Source: Paracoccaceae bacterium
Lineage (GTDB): Bacteria; Pseudomonadota; Alphaproteobacteria; Rhodobacterales; Rhodobacteraceae
Direction: 5' to 3'
Assembly (NCBI GenBank): GCA_030148005.1
Contig: JASBUI010000040.1
Location: 62,001-126,000 of the forward strand
DNA: 64,000 nt
Made by a program: the position numbers and the translations under genes. Of the stretch, positions 52,198 to 61,952 are shown piece after piece; the first letter of the stretch is position 1, and every line of letters begins with the position of its first letter. The notes beneath the pieces are model-generated. The model did not search any database, had not been told where the DNA came from, and saw only the letters and a list, made by a program, of their open reading frames with translations.

Positions 52198-52953
52198 ATG
52201 GCCGAGCGCATTCGTCTTAAAAAGTCGGAAATGCCGATCGTCCATCTGCTTCCGAACCTTATAACGATTGCAGCGATCTGCGCCGGTCTGACGGCCATTC
52301 GATTTGCCTTTGAGGGCGATTATGAACGTGCGGTGCGGCTTATCCTTCTGGCCTGTGTCCTTGATGGGATCGATGGGCGGCTTGCGCGGCTGCTAAAGTG
52401 TCAAAGCCCGATGGGGGCCGAACTGGATTCGCTGGCCGATTTCGTCAACTTCGGCGTCGCCCCGGCCTTTATCATTTACATGTGGACCTTTCAGGAAGTG
52501 AACGGCTTTGGCTGGATCGCGATCCTGATCTACGTGATCTGCTGTGTCATCCGCCTTGCGCGTTTCAACGTCGATGCCAAGTCAGACGCAGAAGACAAAA
52601 GCGATCCCAACTACTTTGTCGGTGTACCTTCGCCTGCGGGCGCCCTTTTGGTCATGCTGCCGATGTTCGTTTCCTTCATTTTCGGCGGCTCCCACTTTCT
52701 TTGGCCCGAAGCGATGGCGCTTTACATGGTCGGGATCGGCGGGCTGATGATCAGCCGAATTCCCACGTATTCTTTCAAGATGATGGCCGTCTCGCGCGAG
52801 AACGTTAAGTACTTGCTGGTCGGCTTTGTGTTCCTTGTGGCGGCGTTGCTGACCTACTTGTGGACCACCCTTTTGATCCTTGATCTGGCCTATATCGGCG
52901 GCGTCATCTGGGCGCGCAAAAAGGCCAAGGTCCCCGTTTCAAACAAGGCATAG
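52198..52953 (+). CDS. pssA: CDP-diacylglycerol-serine O-phosphatidyltransferase
   Basis: A 251-residue membrane enzyme of the CDP-alcohol phosphatidyltransferase family. The catalytic motif DGxDGRLARLL...GAELDSLADFVNFG (about residues 58-84) contains the conserved Asp residues that bind CDP-diacylglycerol. Several membrane spans follow. It makes phosphatidylserine, the substrate of Psd encoded 3 bp upstream. PmtA follows after 4 bp, so the three steps to phosphatidylcholine are in one unit. Confidence 0.93.
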   Translation: MAERIRLKKSEMPIVHLLPNLITIAAICAGLTAIRFAFEGDYERAVRLILLACVLDGIDGRLARLLKCQSPMGAELDSLADFVNFGVAPAFIIYMWTFQEVNGFGWIAILIYVICCVIRLARFNVDAKSDAEDKSDPNYFVGVPSPAGALLVMLPMFVSFIFGGSHFLWPEAMALYMVGIGGLMISRIPTYSFKMMAVSRENVKYLLVGFVFLVAALLTYLWTTLLILDLAYIGGVIWARKKAKVPVSNKA

Positions 52954-52957
52954 GCTC

Positions 52958-53581
52958 ATGGATATCAAAGCTGTCAAAACCTCATATGCCCGCTGGGCGC
53001 CCGTATATGATGCAACATTTGGAGCTTTGACAAACGTAGGGCGACGCCGGACGGTCGGCTATATCAATGACCACGGCCCAAAGGTTCTGGAAGTGGGCGT
53101 TGGGACGGGCCTGTCGCTGCGCCACTACAAATCAGGCATGAAGGTTACGGGCATCGACGCAAGCCAGCAGATGCTGAAGAAGGCCCGCGCCAAGGTTACC
53201 GAACACGATTTGACCCATGTCGAGGATCTGGCCTTTATGGACGCCCGCGATCTGCAGTTTCCCGACGGGCACTTCGACGTCGTCACCGCGATGCACATCA
53301 TGTCCGTGGTGCCAGAGCCTGAGCAGGTGCTGTCAGAGATGGCGCGCGTCTGCAAGCCGGGCGGAAAGGTCGTCATCACCAACCATTTCGCGCGCGAGAA
53401 GGGTATATTGGCGGTGGTAGAGCGTATCTCAGCGCCGTTTTCCAACATTCTTGGCTGGCATTCGGACTTTGAGATAGAGCGTGTTCTGGGTGAGCCCAGC
53501 CTGACGCTGAAAGAAGAGCGTGCCTTGCCGCCCAGCGGGATGATGACTTTCCTTGTGTTCGAAAAGAACCGCCTGAACTAA
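52958..53581 (+). CDS. pmtA: Phosphatidylethanolamine N-methyltransferase (PmtA, class I)
   Basis: A 207-residue SAM-dependent methyltransferase. Motif I LEVGVGTGLSLRHY, motif II GIDASQQMLKKARAKV, FDVVTAMHIMSVVPEPEQVL and VCKPGGKVVITNHF are present, the pattern of the Rhodobacter/Sinorhizobium soluble PmtA family. It methylates phosphatidylethanolamine to phosphatidylcholine at the membrane surface. ATG at 52958 is chosen over a frame start at 52880 because it leaves pssA intact and matches the family start (DIKAVKTSYARWAPVYD). Confidence 0.88.
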   Translation: MDIKAVKTSYARWAPVYDATFGALTNVGRRRTVGYINDHGPKVLEVGVGTGLSLRHYKSGMKVTGIDASQQMLKKARAKVTEHDLTHVEDLAFMDARDLQFPDGHFDVVTAMHIMSVVPEPEQVLSEMARVCKPGGKVVITNHFAREKGILAVVERISAPFSNILGWHSDFEIERVLGEPSLTLKEERALPPSGMMTFLVFEKNRLN

Positions 53582-53592
53582 GGCCTGCGCCG

Positions 53593-54837
53593 TCAAAGTC
53601 TGCGGGCAAACAGCCAGCTTAGCGCCGTCATGACGCTTGCCGTGGCAAGGACAGCTGCAAGCCCCCCAAGCTGATAGCTGAGGCCGGACAAAAGGGTGCC
53701 CAAAAGGCGCCCGGCGGCGTTGGCCATATAATAGAACCCCACATCCATCGACACGCGGCGCGCATCGGTAAAGGCCAGGATCAGGTAGGAATGAAGCGAA
53801 GAGTTGACCGCAAAGACCGCGCCAAAGGCCAAAAGCCCGGTAACCAGCGTGGCTGTTAGCCAAAGGGTTGGCGCGGGCGCCAGCCATGCGGCGGCGGTCA
53901 GGGCAAGCGGGATCACCGAAAGGGCCGCGACCCAGAAACGCGCAAGTGCCGCCAGCTCTGCGGTTGAACGGTCCTTGGCGCGCAGGATTGCGGGCGCTGC
54001 GGCCTGAACCGCGCCGTAAAGAACGATCCAAAGCGCCATGAACCCGCCGATCAGGAAGAACGCCTGCCGGTCCCCTTCAGGGGTGCCGTTGGACAGGACG
54101 GCGTAGAAATAGACCGGGATGCCGACCACGAACCATGTATCGCGGGCGCCGAACAGAAAGACCCGCGCAAGGCTAAGCCGGTTGATGGCGGGCTTTGTCG
54201 AAAAGACCTCACTGAACTTGGCCGATTTCCGCGCGGTGGGCAGGCCGGTTGGCATGCCCCAGATCACCGCGATCAGAACCAGCGTCAGCGCGGCGGCCAT
54301 GGCCACAACCGCCGCCGTAAAGCCCAGCGTCGCCAAAAGCGCCGCGCCAACCAGAAAGCCCAGCCCCTTGATCGCGTTCTTTGATCCCGTCAGGGCCGCT
54401 ACCCAGCGGAAAAGCCCATACGCACCTTCGGGCGCCAAAAGTTTGACGGCCGATTTGGCGCTCATCTTGGTCAGGTCCTTGGCGACGCCCGATGCGCCCT
54501 GAACCGCCATCACGTAAGCCACCGACATTGCGACGCCCCAAGCGGGGTTCAGCGCCACCAGCGCGCAAAGCGCCGCGATCTGTAGGGCAAGGCCCGCATA
54601 CAGCGTGATGGCAAGGCCGAACCGGGCGCCGATCCAGCCGGCGTATAGGTTGGTCACCATCCCCGCGAATTCGTAAAGCAGGAAAAGATAGGCCAGTTGG
54701 ACGGGTGAGAACCCAAGCCCGTGAAAGTGCAAAAGCACCAGCATTCTAAGGGCGCCATCGCCCAGCATGAACGCCCAATAGGCGGCCGTTACTGCAACGT
54801 AAGCGGCGACCGGGCGGGACGGTGGCGCAGGGTTCAT
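53593..54837 (-). CDS. arsJ: Organoarsenical efflux MFS transporter ArsJ
   Basis: A 414-residue MFS transporter with about 12 spans. The start [20 protein letters not shown] and [14 protein letters not shown]-like segments ([12 protein letters not shown]), with [14 protein letters not shown], match the ArsJ family. Its ATG at 54837 overlaps the stop of the gapdh gene by 4 bp (an in-frame start at 54891 is less likely). ArsJ exports 1-arseno-3-phosphoglycerate made by the partner GAPDH, giving arsenate resistance. It converges on pmtA with an 11-bp gap. Confidence 0.93.
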   Translation of the reverse strand: MNPAPPSRPVAAYVAVTAAYWAFMLGDGALRMLVLLHFHGLGFSPVQLAYLFLLYEFAGMVTNLYAGWIGARFGLAITLYAGLALQIAALCALVALNPAWGVAMSVAYVMAVQGASGVAKDLTKMSAKSAVKLLAPEGAYGLFRWVAALTGSKNAIKGLGFLVGAALLATLGFTAAVVAMAAALTLVLIAVIWGMPTGLPTARKSAKFSEVFSTKPAINRLSLARVFLFGARDTWFVVGIPVYFYAVLSNGTPEGDRQAFFLIGGFMALWIVLYGAVQAAAPAILRAKDRSTAELAALARFWVAALSVIPLALTAAAWLAPAPTLWLTATLVTGLLAFGAVFAVNSSLHSYLILAFTDARRVSMDVGFYYMANAAGRLLGTLLSGLSYQLGGLAAVLATASVMTALSWLFARRL

Positions 54838-55832
54838 AACCGCCCGCCCACCATCTTTGCGACATCGATCAGCCGGTGGGCATAGCCCCATTCGTTGTCG
54901 TACCAGGCAAAGACCTTAACTTGCGTGCTTGCCACGACCATGGTTGAGGGCGCGTCGATGATGGCCGAGCGCGGATCGTTGGTATAATCGGCCGAAACAA
55001 GGGGCCGCTCTTCATAGCCAAGGATCCCGGCAAGCGGGCCCTCGGCGGCCGCCTTGAAAAACGCGTTGACCTCTTCTGGGGATGTTGCGCGCTCAACCTC
55101 GAACACACAGTCGGTCAGTGAGGCGTTCAAAAGGGGCACGCGCACCGCATGGCCGTTCAGTTTGCCGGTAAGCTCTGGGTAGATCAGCGTGATCGCAGTG
55201 GCCGAGCCTGTGGTTGTCGGGATCAGAGAGTTCAGCGCCGAGCGTGAGCGGCGCAAATCCTTGCCCGGACGGTCTACGATGGTCTGGGTGTTGGTCACGT
55301 CGTGGATGGTGGTGATCGATCCGTGGCGAATTCCGATAGCGTCGTGCAGGACCTTGACCACTGGGGCCAGACAGTTGGTGGTACAACTGGCGGCGGTGAT
55401 GATGTCATGACGCTCAGGATCATAAATGTCGTGGTTCACGCCCATGACGATATTGGCGGCGGCGGCGTCCTTTACGGGGGCTGACACGACCACCTTTTGG
55501 ACGCCTGCCTCGAAGTAGGGCGCCAGCGCCGCGCGGCTGCGAAAGGCGCCGGTGCAGTCGATGACAACATCGACCCCATCCAGCGGAAGCTCGGCTATCG
55601 CGCGGGTTTTGCAGGTTTTGATCTCTTTTCCATCGATCCTGATCGCCGATGCCGTGGCTTCAAATCTGGCAGGCCAGCGGCCATGAACCGTGTCGAACTC
55701 AAGAAGATGCGCGTGCAAAGCCGGATCGCCCGCGCTGTCGTTGACAAAGGCGATCTCTGCGCCGCTTTCGATAAGGGGGCGCAGGGCAAGTTTGCCCATC
55801 CGGCCAAGGCCGTTCACTGCATAGGTGGTCAT
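54834..55832 (-). CDS. ArsJ-associated glyceraldehyde-3-phosphate dehydrogenase
   Basis: A 332-residue GAPDH. NAD-binding start [15 protein letters not shown], catalytic Cys150 in [10 protein letters not shown], and [21 protein letters not shown] are present; the last is close to the family signature. In the ArsJ system this enzyme joins arsenate to glyceraldehyde-3-phosphate to give 1-arseno-3-phosphoglycerate. It overlaps arsJ and the upstream arsR-arsC gene by 4 bp each. Central-metabolism GAPDH is expected elsewhere. Confidence 0.93.
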   Translation of the reverse strand: MTTYAVNGLGRMGKLALRPLIESGAEIAFVNDSAGDPALHAHLLEFDTVHGRWPARFEATASAIRIDGKEIKTCKTRAIAELPLDGVDVVIDCTGAFRSRAALAPYFEAGVQKVVVSAPVKDAAAANIVMGVNHDIYDPERHDIITAASCTTNCLAPVVKVLHDAIGIRHGSITTIHDVTNTQTIVDRPGKDLRRSRSALNSLIPTTTGSATAITLIYPELTGKLNGHAVRVPLLNASLTDCVFEVERATSPEEVNAFFKAAAEGPLAGILGYEERPLVSADYTNDPRSAIIDAPSTMVVASTQVKVFAWYDNEWGYAHRLIDVAKMVGGRL

Positions 55833-56671
55833 TGTTCTTTCCCGGTGGTGCTTGCGATGGCGTCCAGCCGCTGCTGCAGGGCAGAGCGGGTCAGCGTTTC
55901 AAAGGGCAGGGCGCAGAATGCGGATATTCGGTTGGCCAATGCGCCATAGGTTTCCTGAAAGGCAAGCTTTTGCTCGGCAAGGGTTCCGGCGGCGCGTGCC
56001 GGATCGGGGGTGCCCCAGTGGCCGGTAAAGGGCGCGCCGGGCCATGGCGCGCATTCTTCGTTCGCGGCGCGGTCGCAGACGGTGAAGACAAAGTCGAGAT
56101 GAGGCGCATCGGCCCCCTGAAACTGCGCCAGCGGCTTGGATGTCAGGGCAGAGGTGTCGTACCCCTTGCCGGACAAAAGGCGCAGCGCCTCTGCATTGGG
56201 CGCGGTTGCCGGCGCGGTGCCGGCCGAATAGGCCTTGAAACGGCCGTTCGATAGCTTGCCCATGATTGCTTCGGCCATGATCGAGCGCGCAGAATTGCCC
56301 GTACACAGGAAGAGAACGTTCAAAACCCGGCCCGGCTTGCCCGATGCTGCCGGGAGAGGCGCGATCAGAGAGGTCGGGCAAAGGTCGGGGCGGCCGCGGC
56401 AGCAATCTTCGAAAAGGTCCGAAACCATCTCGCGCGCACCCTCCAGCGCGGCGCGGTAGAAAAGCGCCGTCGCCTGCCGCCTTTGGTGGATAAGGCCTGC
56501 CTTGTTGAGGGCGGCAAGATAGTTTGAAGCGGTGCTGGGCTTGAGATCCAGCGCGCGCAGGATATCACCTGCCGACAGCTCATCAGGGAAGCGGCGCATC
56601 AACAGCCGAAAGATCGACATCCGAGCCGGATGGCTAAGAACGGACAGGCGGTCTGTAAGTAATGATTCCAT
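55829..56671 (-). CDS. ArsR regulator fused to low-molecular-weight-phosphatase-type arsenate reductase
   Basis: A 280-residue fusion. Residues 1-85 are an ArsR/SmtB winged helix ([37 protein letters not shown]). Residues 116-265 form a thioredoxin-linked ArsC domain with P-loop [11 protein letters not shown] (Cys123), [11 protein letters not shown] (Cys199 and Cys207) and WGTPDPA. Cys90, Cys91 and Cys98 in CCRGRPDLC could bind arsenite. It both senses arsenic and reduces arsenate. No ribosome-binding site is seen and the start codon lies inside an inverted repeat, so translation may be leaderless or tightly controlled. Overlaps the GAPDH gene by 4 bp. Confidence 0.9.
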   Translation of the reverse strand: MESLLTDRLSVLSHPARMSIFRLLMRRFPDELSAGDILRALDLKPSTASNYLAALNKAGLIHQRRQATALFYRAALEGAREMVSDLFEDCCRGRPDLCPTSLIAPLPAASGKPGRVLNVLFLCTGNSARSIMAEAIMGKLSNGRFKAYSAGTAPATAPNAEALRLLSGKGYDTSALTSKPLAQFQGADAPHLDFVFTVCDRAANEECAPWPGAPFTGHWGTPDPARAAGTLAEQKLAFQETYGALANRISAFCALPFETLTRSALQQRLDAIASTTGKEQ

Positions 56672-56694
56672 AATTCATGAATAACCGAATTATG
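56669..56694. promoter_or_regulatory. Candidate ArsR operator overlapping the arsR-arsC start codon
   Basis: CATAATTC (56669-56676) and GAATTATG (56687-56694) are perfect 8-bp arms separated by 10 bases. The first arm covers the ATG, and ATTCATGAAT (56673-56682) is a second palindrome within it. Autorepression by the encoded ArsR domain is the likely purpose. Confidence 0.6.
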
Positions 56695-56730
56695 AGGTAT
56701 GGCAAGTCCGTTTTCGCGGCCTTTGCGCGG

Positions 56731-57636
56731 CTACTGATAGTTTTGCGGGATCAGACCACCCTTGTGCAGTTTTGCCGTCGGCTCGACATGGATCGTGGTT
56801 TGCGCGCCGGGGAAGGCATCGGCCAGCGCGCGTTCGATCCGGTCGCAGATGTCATGCGATGTTGCCACGGTCATCTCGCTTTCGACGACAAGGTGAAACT
56901 CGATGAACAGGGCGCGGCCAGAGCGGCGTGTCTTGATGTCATGGGCCTGCAAAGCTTCGCCCGCCGTGGCGCCGATGATCGCGCTTATCCGCTCTCTGTC
57001 CTGCGGTTTGGCGGCGCCATCCATCAGGCCGTTGACCGAACCCGATATCACGCGCCAGCCTTCAAGCAGGATGTTGATGGCCACCAGAACCGCCAAAAGC
57101 GGGTCAAGAATATGCAGCCCCGTAACCTGCGCCAGTATCAGGCCCGCCAGAACGCCGACCGTTGTCCAGACATCCGTCAACAGGTGGCGGCCGCTGGCAT
57201 CCAGCGCGGGCGAGCGGCGGGCGCGGCCTGCGCGCAGAAGGACAAAGGCCCAGACGCCGTTCAAAAGCGCGGCAAGGATGCTGACCGACAGACCGGCGGT
57301 TGTCATCTCGAAGATAGAGGTGGTCCAGAAACTGATGAAGGCCGCGCGCAGGATCAAAAGCGCGGCCAGCACGATCAGAACGCCCTCGGCAACGGCCGAC
57401 AGGTATTCGGCCTTGTGATGTCCAAAGGGGTGGCCGGTGTCGGGGGGGCGGCTGGCAAGCCTTACGGCAAACCAGGCCAGCGCCGCGGCCCCGACGTTGA
57501 CCACGGATTCAAGCGCATCGGAATAAAGCGCAACCGATCCGGTCAGGCGCCATGCAAGCACCTTGAGCGCAAGGATCACGACGGCAACAATAAGCGTCAG
57601 GATCGCGAGGTTCTGGATTTTGATCTCTTGCTGCAT
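56731..57636 (-). CDS. Cation diffusion facilitator (CDF) metal exporter
   Basis: A 301-residue membrane transporter with six spans and a C-terminal cytoplasmic domain. Metal-site residues: YSDALESVVN (Asp in span 2), HPFGHHKAEYLS loop, and HLLTDVWTT (His-Asp in span 5). The C-terminal domain (VESEMTVATSHDICDRIE, TIHVEP) matches ZT_dimer. Exports Zn2+, Fe2+ or similar divalent ions by proton antiport. The ATG at 57636 is chosen from similarity to family starts; 57684 is an alternative. It lies upstream of the ars operon on the same strand, 60 bp before the arsR-arsC start. Confidence 0.87.
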   Translation of the reverse strand: MQQEIKIQNLAILTLIVAVVILALKVLAWRLTGSVALYSDALESVVNVGAAALAWFAVRLASRPPDTGHPFGHHKAEYLSAVAEGVLIVLAALLILRAAFISFWTTSIFEMTTAGLSVSILAALLNGVWAFVLLRAGRARRSPALDASGRHLLTDVWTTVGVLAGLILAQVTGLHILDPLLAVLVAINILLEGWRVISGSVNGLMDGAAKPQDRERISAIIGATAGEALQAHDIKTRRSGRALFIEFHLVVESEMTVATSHDICDRIERALADAFPGAQTTIHVEPTAKLHKGGLIPQNYQ

Positions 57637-57794
57637 GGATTGTCCGGCGTACGTGCGATGGCCTTGGTCTACCTGATCAGTCATTTTCAGGTTTTTGGCG
57701 CGCGCTCAACCGGCCTTGTGATTTTTCGTCGCCATTGTTGCCAGAGAGGTTCTTGACGATGGTGCCGGGTTGAAATACCAGACTAATTCTTCGA

Positions 57795-57868
57795 GCGGGT
57801 ATGGTGAAATGGTATCATAAGAGCCTTCCAAGCTTAAGGTGCGGGTTCGATTCCCGCTACCCGCTCCA
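57795..57868 (+). tRNA. tRNA-Gly(TCC)
   Basis: A 74-base cloverleaf with encoded CCA. Acceptor stem GCGGGTA pairs with TACCCGC, the anticodon loop CTTCCAA gives anticodon TCC (glycine, GGA), and the T arm holds GGGTTCGATTCCC. No repeat of its 3' end is seen in this window, so there is no sign of an element here. Confidence 0.96.
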
Positions 57869-57991
57869 GCATTTCCCTTGAATTGACGTAAGGTTTGCGA
57901 CCCGGTCATTTCCGCGCGTCGGGGCCGGGCGGACTTGTAGAGCAGGCGCCGGTTGGTTAATTGCCATTGAACGGCAGGGAAGGGATCATAC

Positions 57992-59776
57992 ATGGCGAAC
58001 GCGCCCGCGCAGGACGAAGACCGTGAACGGTCCAAGAAAGTTGGGTCGCTTGCGTCCCTCTGGCCCTTCGTAACGCCCTATTGGCGAATGCTGATGATGG
58101 CCAGTGTCGCGCTGGTCTTTACCGCGGCCCTGTCGCTGATCCTTCCAATTGCCGTGCGCAAGGTCATCGACGGCTTTGGGCAGGTTGAACTTCTTGACAG
58201 CTACTTTGCCGCCGCGATGGGCATTGCCTTTCTTTTGGCGGTCGGCAGCGGCGTGCGCTACTACCTAGTCACGCGGCTGGGCGAACGTGTTGTTGCAGAT
58301 ATTCGCAAGGCCGTGTTCGAACGCGTGATTTCGATGAGCCCTGCTTTTTTCGAAAAGATCATGACGGGCGAAGTTCTTAGCCGGATCACCACCGACACCA
58401 CGCTTGTTCAAAGTGTCATCGGCTCTTCTGTGTCCATCGCCCTGCGCAATACGCTGATGCTGATCGGCGGTTTGGGGTTGATGCTTTATACATCGCCCAA
58501 ACTGACCGGTCTGGCGCTTTTGCTGGTGCCTGCCGTGATCGTGCCGATCCTTGTTCTGGGCCGGCGCCTGCGGCGTCTGAGCCGCGAGAACCAGGATCTG
58601 ATCGCGGCAAGTTCGGGCAATGCGGGCGAAGCTTTGAGCGCCGTGCAGACGGTTCAGTCCTTTACCCATGAGGTGGAAAGCCGCGAGACGTTCAACGAGG
58701 TGACCGAACAGTCCTTTGGTTCGGCCATGCGGCGCACCGGCGCCCGGGCGCTGATGACCACGATCGTGATATTCCTGATCTTCTCGGGCATCGTCGGCGT
58801 TCTGTGGATTGGTGCGCGGGATGTTCAGTCGGGCCTGATGTCGATCGGTCAACTGGCCCAGTTCCTGATCTACGCGATCATGGTCGCAGGGTCGGTATCC
58901 TTCCTGTCCGAGGTCTGGGGGGAGCTTCAGCGCGCGGCAGGGGCGACCGAACGCCTTGTTGAGCTGCTGCAATCGGTCGATACGGTTCAGGACCCGGCAG
59001 AGGCGCGCCAGCTAGCTGCGCCGGTCAAGGGCAAGATCACATTTGAAAACGTTCGCTTCCACTATCCGGCGCGGCCTGAAACGGCGGCGATGCAGGGCGT
59101 GAACTTTACCATCAAGGCGGGTGAGACCGTGGCCCTTGTCGGCCCTTCGGGGGCTGGCAAGACGACGGTTCTGCAGTTGCTTCAGCGGTTTTATGACCCT
59201 GATGAGGGATCGGTACAGCTTGACGGCGTCGATCTGCGGGAAATGAACCGGGGCGAGTTTCGCCGCGCATTGGCTATGGTGCCGCAGGACCCGGTCATCT
59301 TTGCCGCCTCGGCGCGCGAAAACATCAGGTTTGGCCGGCCCGAAGCATCGGACGCCGAGGTTGAAGCGGCCGCAAAGGCGGCAGCGGCCGACACCTTCCT
59401 TTCCGCCCTGCCGCAGGGCTATGACTCCTATGTGGGTGAGCGCGGCGTGATGCTGTCCGGTGGCCAGAAACAGCGGATCGCCATTGCCCGCGCAATCCTG
59501 CGCGATGCGCCGGTCCTTTTGCTGGACGAGGCGACATCGGCGCTGGACGCTGAAAGCGAACATGCGGTGCAAAAGGCCGTTGAGGCGATGGCAAAAGAGC
59601 GCACGACGCTGATCGTTGCGCACCGGCTGGCCACCGTCAAACGGGCCGACCGCATTCTGGTCTTCGAAGGCGGAAAGATCGTCGCCGAAGGCTCTCATAG
59701 CGCGCTGGTAGAGCAGGGCGGCCTTTATGCGCGGCTTGCCAAACTGCAATTTACCGAAGGGCTTCAGCCCGCCTGA
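57992..59776 (+). CDS. MsbA-like ABC exporter (fused permease and ATPase)
   Basis: A 594-residue half-transporter. An ABC_membrane domain with six spans (about residues 24-315) is followed by an ATPase with Walker A GPSGAGKTT (about 386-394), signature LSGGQKQRIAIARA (about 487-500) and Walker B PVLLLDEATSALD. The protein acts as a homodimer exporting lipid or hydrophobic compounds. The basic N-terminus (DEDRERSKKVG) is cytosolic. The gene starts about 120 bp after tRNA-Gly and is followed, after 122 bp, by an acyl-CoA synthetase gene. Substrate not known. Confidence 0.9.
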   Translation: MANAPAQDEDRERSKKVGSLASLWPFVTPYWRMLMMASVALVFTAALSLILPIAVRKVIDGFGQVELLDSYFAAAMGIAFLLAVGSGVRYYLVTRLGERVVADIRKAVFERVISMSPAFFEKIMTGEVLSRITTDTTLVQSVIGSSVSIALRNTLMLIGGLGLMLYTSPKLTGLALLLVPAVIVPILVLGRRLRRLSRENQDLIAASSGNAGEALSAVQTVQSFTHEVESRETFNEVTEQSFGSAMRRTGARALMTTIVIFLIFSGIVGVLWIGARDVQSGLMSIGQLAQFLIYAIMVAGSVSFLSEVWGELQRAAGATERLVELLQSVDTVQDPAEARQLAAPVKGKITFENVRFHYPARPETAAMQGVNFTIKAGETVALVGPSGAGKTTVLQLLQRFYDPDEGSVQLDGVDLREMNRGEFRRALAMVPQDPVIFAASARENIRFGRPEASDAEVEAAAKAAAADTFLSALPQGYDSYVGERGVMLSGGQKQRIAIARAILRDAPVLLLDEATSALDAESEHAVQKAVEAMAKERTTLIVAHRLATVKRADRILVFEGGKIVAEGSHSALVEQGGLYARLAKLQFTEGLQPA

Positions 59777-59898
59777 GGCCCCAATTGGTCGTCTTACGTT
59801 GCGTTTCGCGGCTGTGACAGGCTTGCGCGGCGAAAGCTTTGCCCGCATTTTCATCCCAGCGAAGCCCGTTGAAAGGGCCGTTAGGGAGGAAGTGCAAT

Positions 59899-61794
59899 AT
59901 GAGAGAATTCGGCTCGATCGCTGACCGCGATGCCATTACGAACGAGATGCCATGGGCTGATCGCAAGGTTCCGGTAACCGTCTATCAAATGCTGGCCAAT
60001 ACGGCCCGGGAACACGGGGACCGCCCGGCGATCTCTTTTCAGATCACCTCGGGGCCGAAGGACAAGGCTGAAACGCTGACATGGTCCGCCTTTCACGACC
60101 GCACCGTGCAGGCCGCGAACCTCTTTCGCTCGCTCGGCGTGGGTGAAAACGATGTCGTGGCCTATATGCTTCCGATCTGTAACGAGGCTGCGATCACGTT
60201 GATCGGGGGGATGACCGCGGGCATCGCCAACCCGGTGAACCCGCTTTTGGATGCCGAACAGATCGGCGCGATCCTGCGCGAGACAAAGGCCAAGGTGCTT
60301 GTCACGCTCAAAGGGTTCCCCAAGACCGATCTTCCCCAGAAGGCGGCAGAGGCCGTGGCCCTTGCCCCTTGCGTCGAGACGGTGCTTGAGGTTGATCTCA
60401 ACCACTACCTTTCTCCGCCCAAAAGCTGGATCGTGCCGCTGATCCGGCCCAAGTTCGAGGTGTCGCACAAGGCAAAGGTCATGAGCTTTGCCGATGAGCT
60501 TGACCGCCAGCCCACCACGCTAAGCTTTGATGAAGATCCAAAGGACCGCGTTGGCGCCTATTTCCATACCGGCGGGACGACCGGCATGCCGAAAGTGGCG
60601 CAGCACAAGATGTCTGGCATGGTCTATAACGGCTGGCTTGGCGGCACGATGCTGTTCACCAACAAGGACGTGGTGATCTGCCCCTTGCCGCTGTTTCACG
60701 TCTTTGCCTGCCACGTGATCCTGATGGCGATGATCAATTCAGGCGCCCATGTCGTCTTTCCAACGCCGCAGGGCTATCGCGGCGACGGCGTGTTCGACAA
60801 CTTCTGGAAACTTATCGAGCGTTGGGGCGTGACCTTTGTCATCACCGTGCCCACGGCGATCGCGGCCCTGATGCAGCGCCCGGTCAATGCCGATGTCTCT
60901 ACGGTCAAAACGGCCTTTTCGGGATCGGCGCCGCTTCCTGTCGAGCTGTTCAAAAAGTTCGAAAAGGCGACAGGCGTCGAGATCATCGAAGGTTACGGGC
61001 TTACCGAAGCCACCTGCCTTGTTTCGATGAACCCTGTAACCGGGGCCAAGAAGGTCGGCTCGATCGGTATACCTTTCCCTTACTGCGACGTGCGCATCCT
61101 TGACTGCGCCGCCGATGGCAAGGTGAAGAAGGACTGCGGCGTTGATGAGATCGGTGAGATCTGCATATCGAACCCCGGTATCTACGCAGGTAACACCTAT
61201 ACCGAGGCGGCAAAGAACAAGGGGCTTTTCGCCGACAAGAAGTTTTTGCGCACCGGCGATCTGGGCCGCATCGATGCAGATGGCTACCTTTGGATCACGG
61301 GCCGCGCGAAGGATCTCATCATTCGCGGCGGACACAACATTGATCCTGCCGAGATCGAAGAGGCGCTTGCCGGTCACGAAGCGGTGGCGTTTGTCGGCGC
61401 CATCGGACAGCCCGATGCCCACTCTGGCGAAATCCCATGCGCCTATGTCGAGCTTGTCGAGGGCGCAGATGTCACCAGCGCGGAATTGTTGGATTATGCA
61501 AACTCTCACGTCAAAGAGAGGGCTGCACAGCCAAAGTATGTTGAAATTTTGAAAGAACTGCCCAAGACGGCGGTGGGCAAGGTCTTTAAACCGGACCTGC
61601 GCAGGATGGCGATTACGCGTATCTATGATGCTGCGCTTGCGGATGCGGGCGTAGCGGCAAAAGTGGCGTCGGTGATCGAGGACAAAAAGCGCGGCCTGGT
61701 TGCCCAGCTTGCCAAGACGGGCGATGTCGACGACGCAAGCGTAACGCGCGTTCTGGGCGAATTCACCCGCCCGTGGGAATGGGCCGAAAGCTGA
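59899..61794 (+). CDS. AMP-forming acyl-CoA synthetase
   Basis: A 631-residue member of the adenylate-forming family. P-loop YFHTGGTTGMPK is at residues 221-232; other core motifs include EGYGLTEATC, the TGDLGRIDADGYLWITGR hinge, and a C-terminal catalytic lysine region (LPKTAVGKVFKPDL). Activates fatty acids for beta-oxidation or other uses in the cytosol. The ATG at 59899 is chosen due to AGGGAGGA upstream; the frame starts earlier at 59839. Followed by a terminator at 61825. Chain-length specificity cannot be told from this alone. Confidence 0.9.
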   Translation: MREFGSIADRDAITNEMPWADRKVPVTVYQMLANTAREHGDRPAISFQITSGPKDKAETLTWSAFHDRTVQAANLFRSLGVGENDVVAYMLPICNEAAITLIGGMTAGIANPVNPLLDAEQIGAILRETKAKVLVTLKGFPKTDLPQKAAEAVALAPCVETVLEVDLNHYLSPPKSWIVPLIRPKFEVSHKAKVMSFADELDRQPTTLSFDEDPKDRVGAYFHTGGTTGMPKVAQHKMSGMVYNGWLGGTMLFTNKDVVICPLPLFHVFACHVILMAMINSGAHVVFPTPQGYRGDGVFDNFWKLIERWGVTFVITVPTAIAALMQRPVNADVSTVKTAFSGSAPLPVELFKKFEKATGVEIIEGYGLTEATCLVSMNPVTGAKKVGSIGIPFPYCDVRILDCAADGKVKKDCGVDEIGEICISNPGIYAGNTYTEAAKNKGLFADKKFLRTGDLGRIDADGYLWITGRAKDLIIRGGHNIDPAEIEEALAGHEAVAFVGAIGQPDAHSGEIPCAYVELVEGADVTSAELLDYANSHVKERAAQPKYVEILKELPKTAVGKVFKPDLRRMAITRIYDAALADAGVAAKVASVIEDKKRGLVAQLAKTGDVDDASVTRVLGEFTRPWEWAES

Positions 61795-61824
61795 CGCAAA
61801 GCTGCTGACACAAGCCAACGCAAC

Positions 61825-61860
61825 GGCCCGCCGGACAACCCGCGCGGGCCTTTTCCTTTT
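61825..61860 (+). terminator. Rho-independent terminator after acyl-CoA synthetase
   Basis: GGCCCGC (61825-61831) and GCGGGCC (61844-61850) form a 7-bp stem with a 12-base loop, followed by a T-rich stretch (TTTTCCTTTTT) from 61851. It lies about 30 bp after the stop codon. Confidence 0.75.
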
Positions 61861-61952
61861 TCAAAGCCGATAGCCGTAAATGGGGGATGTCGGGTCCTGG
61901 GCGCAAACGGCTAGGCCTCGCCCGGGTCAGTTGGGCCGGTTTGCGGCCCGGA

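Noticed and set aside
57706-58035. Minus-strand frame of 109 codons
   Set aside because: It is antisense of tRNA-Gly plus flanks (SGNRTRTLSLEGS pattern) and overlaps the exporter start.
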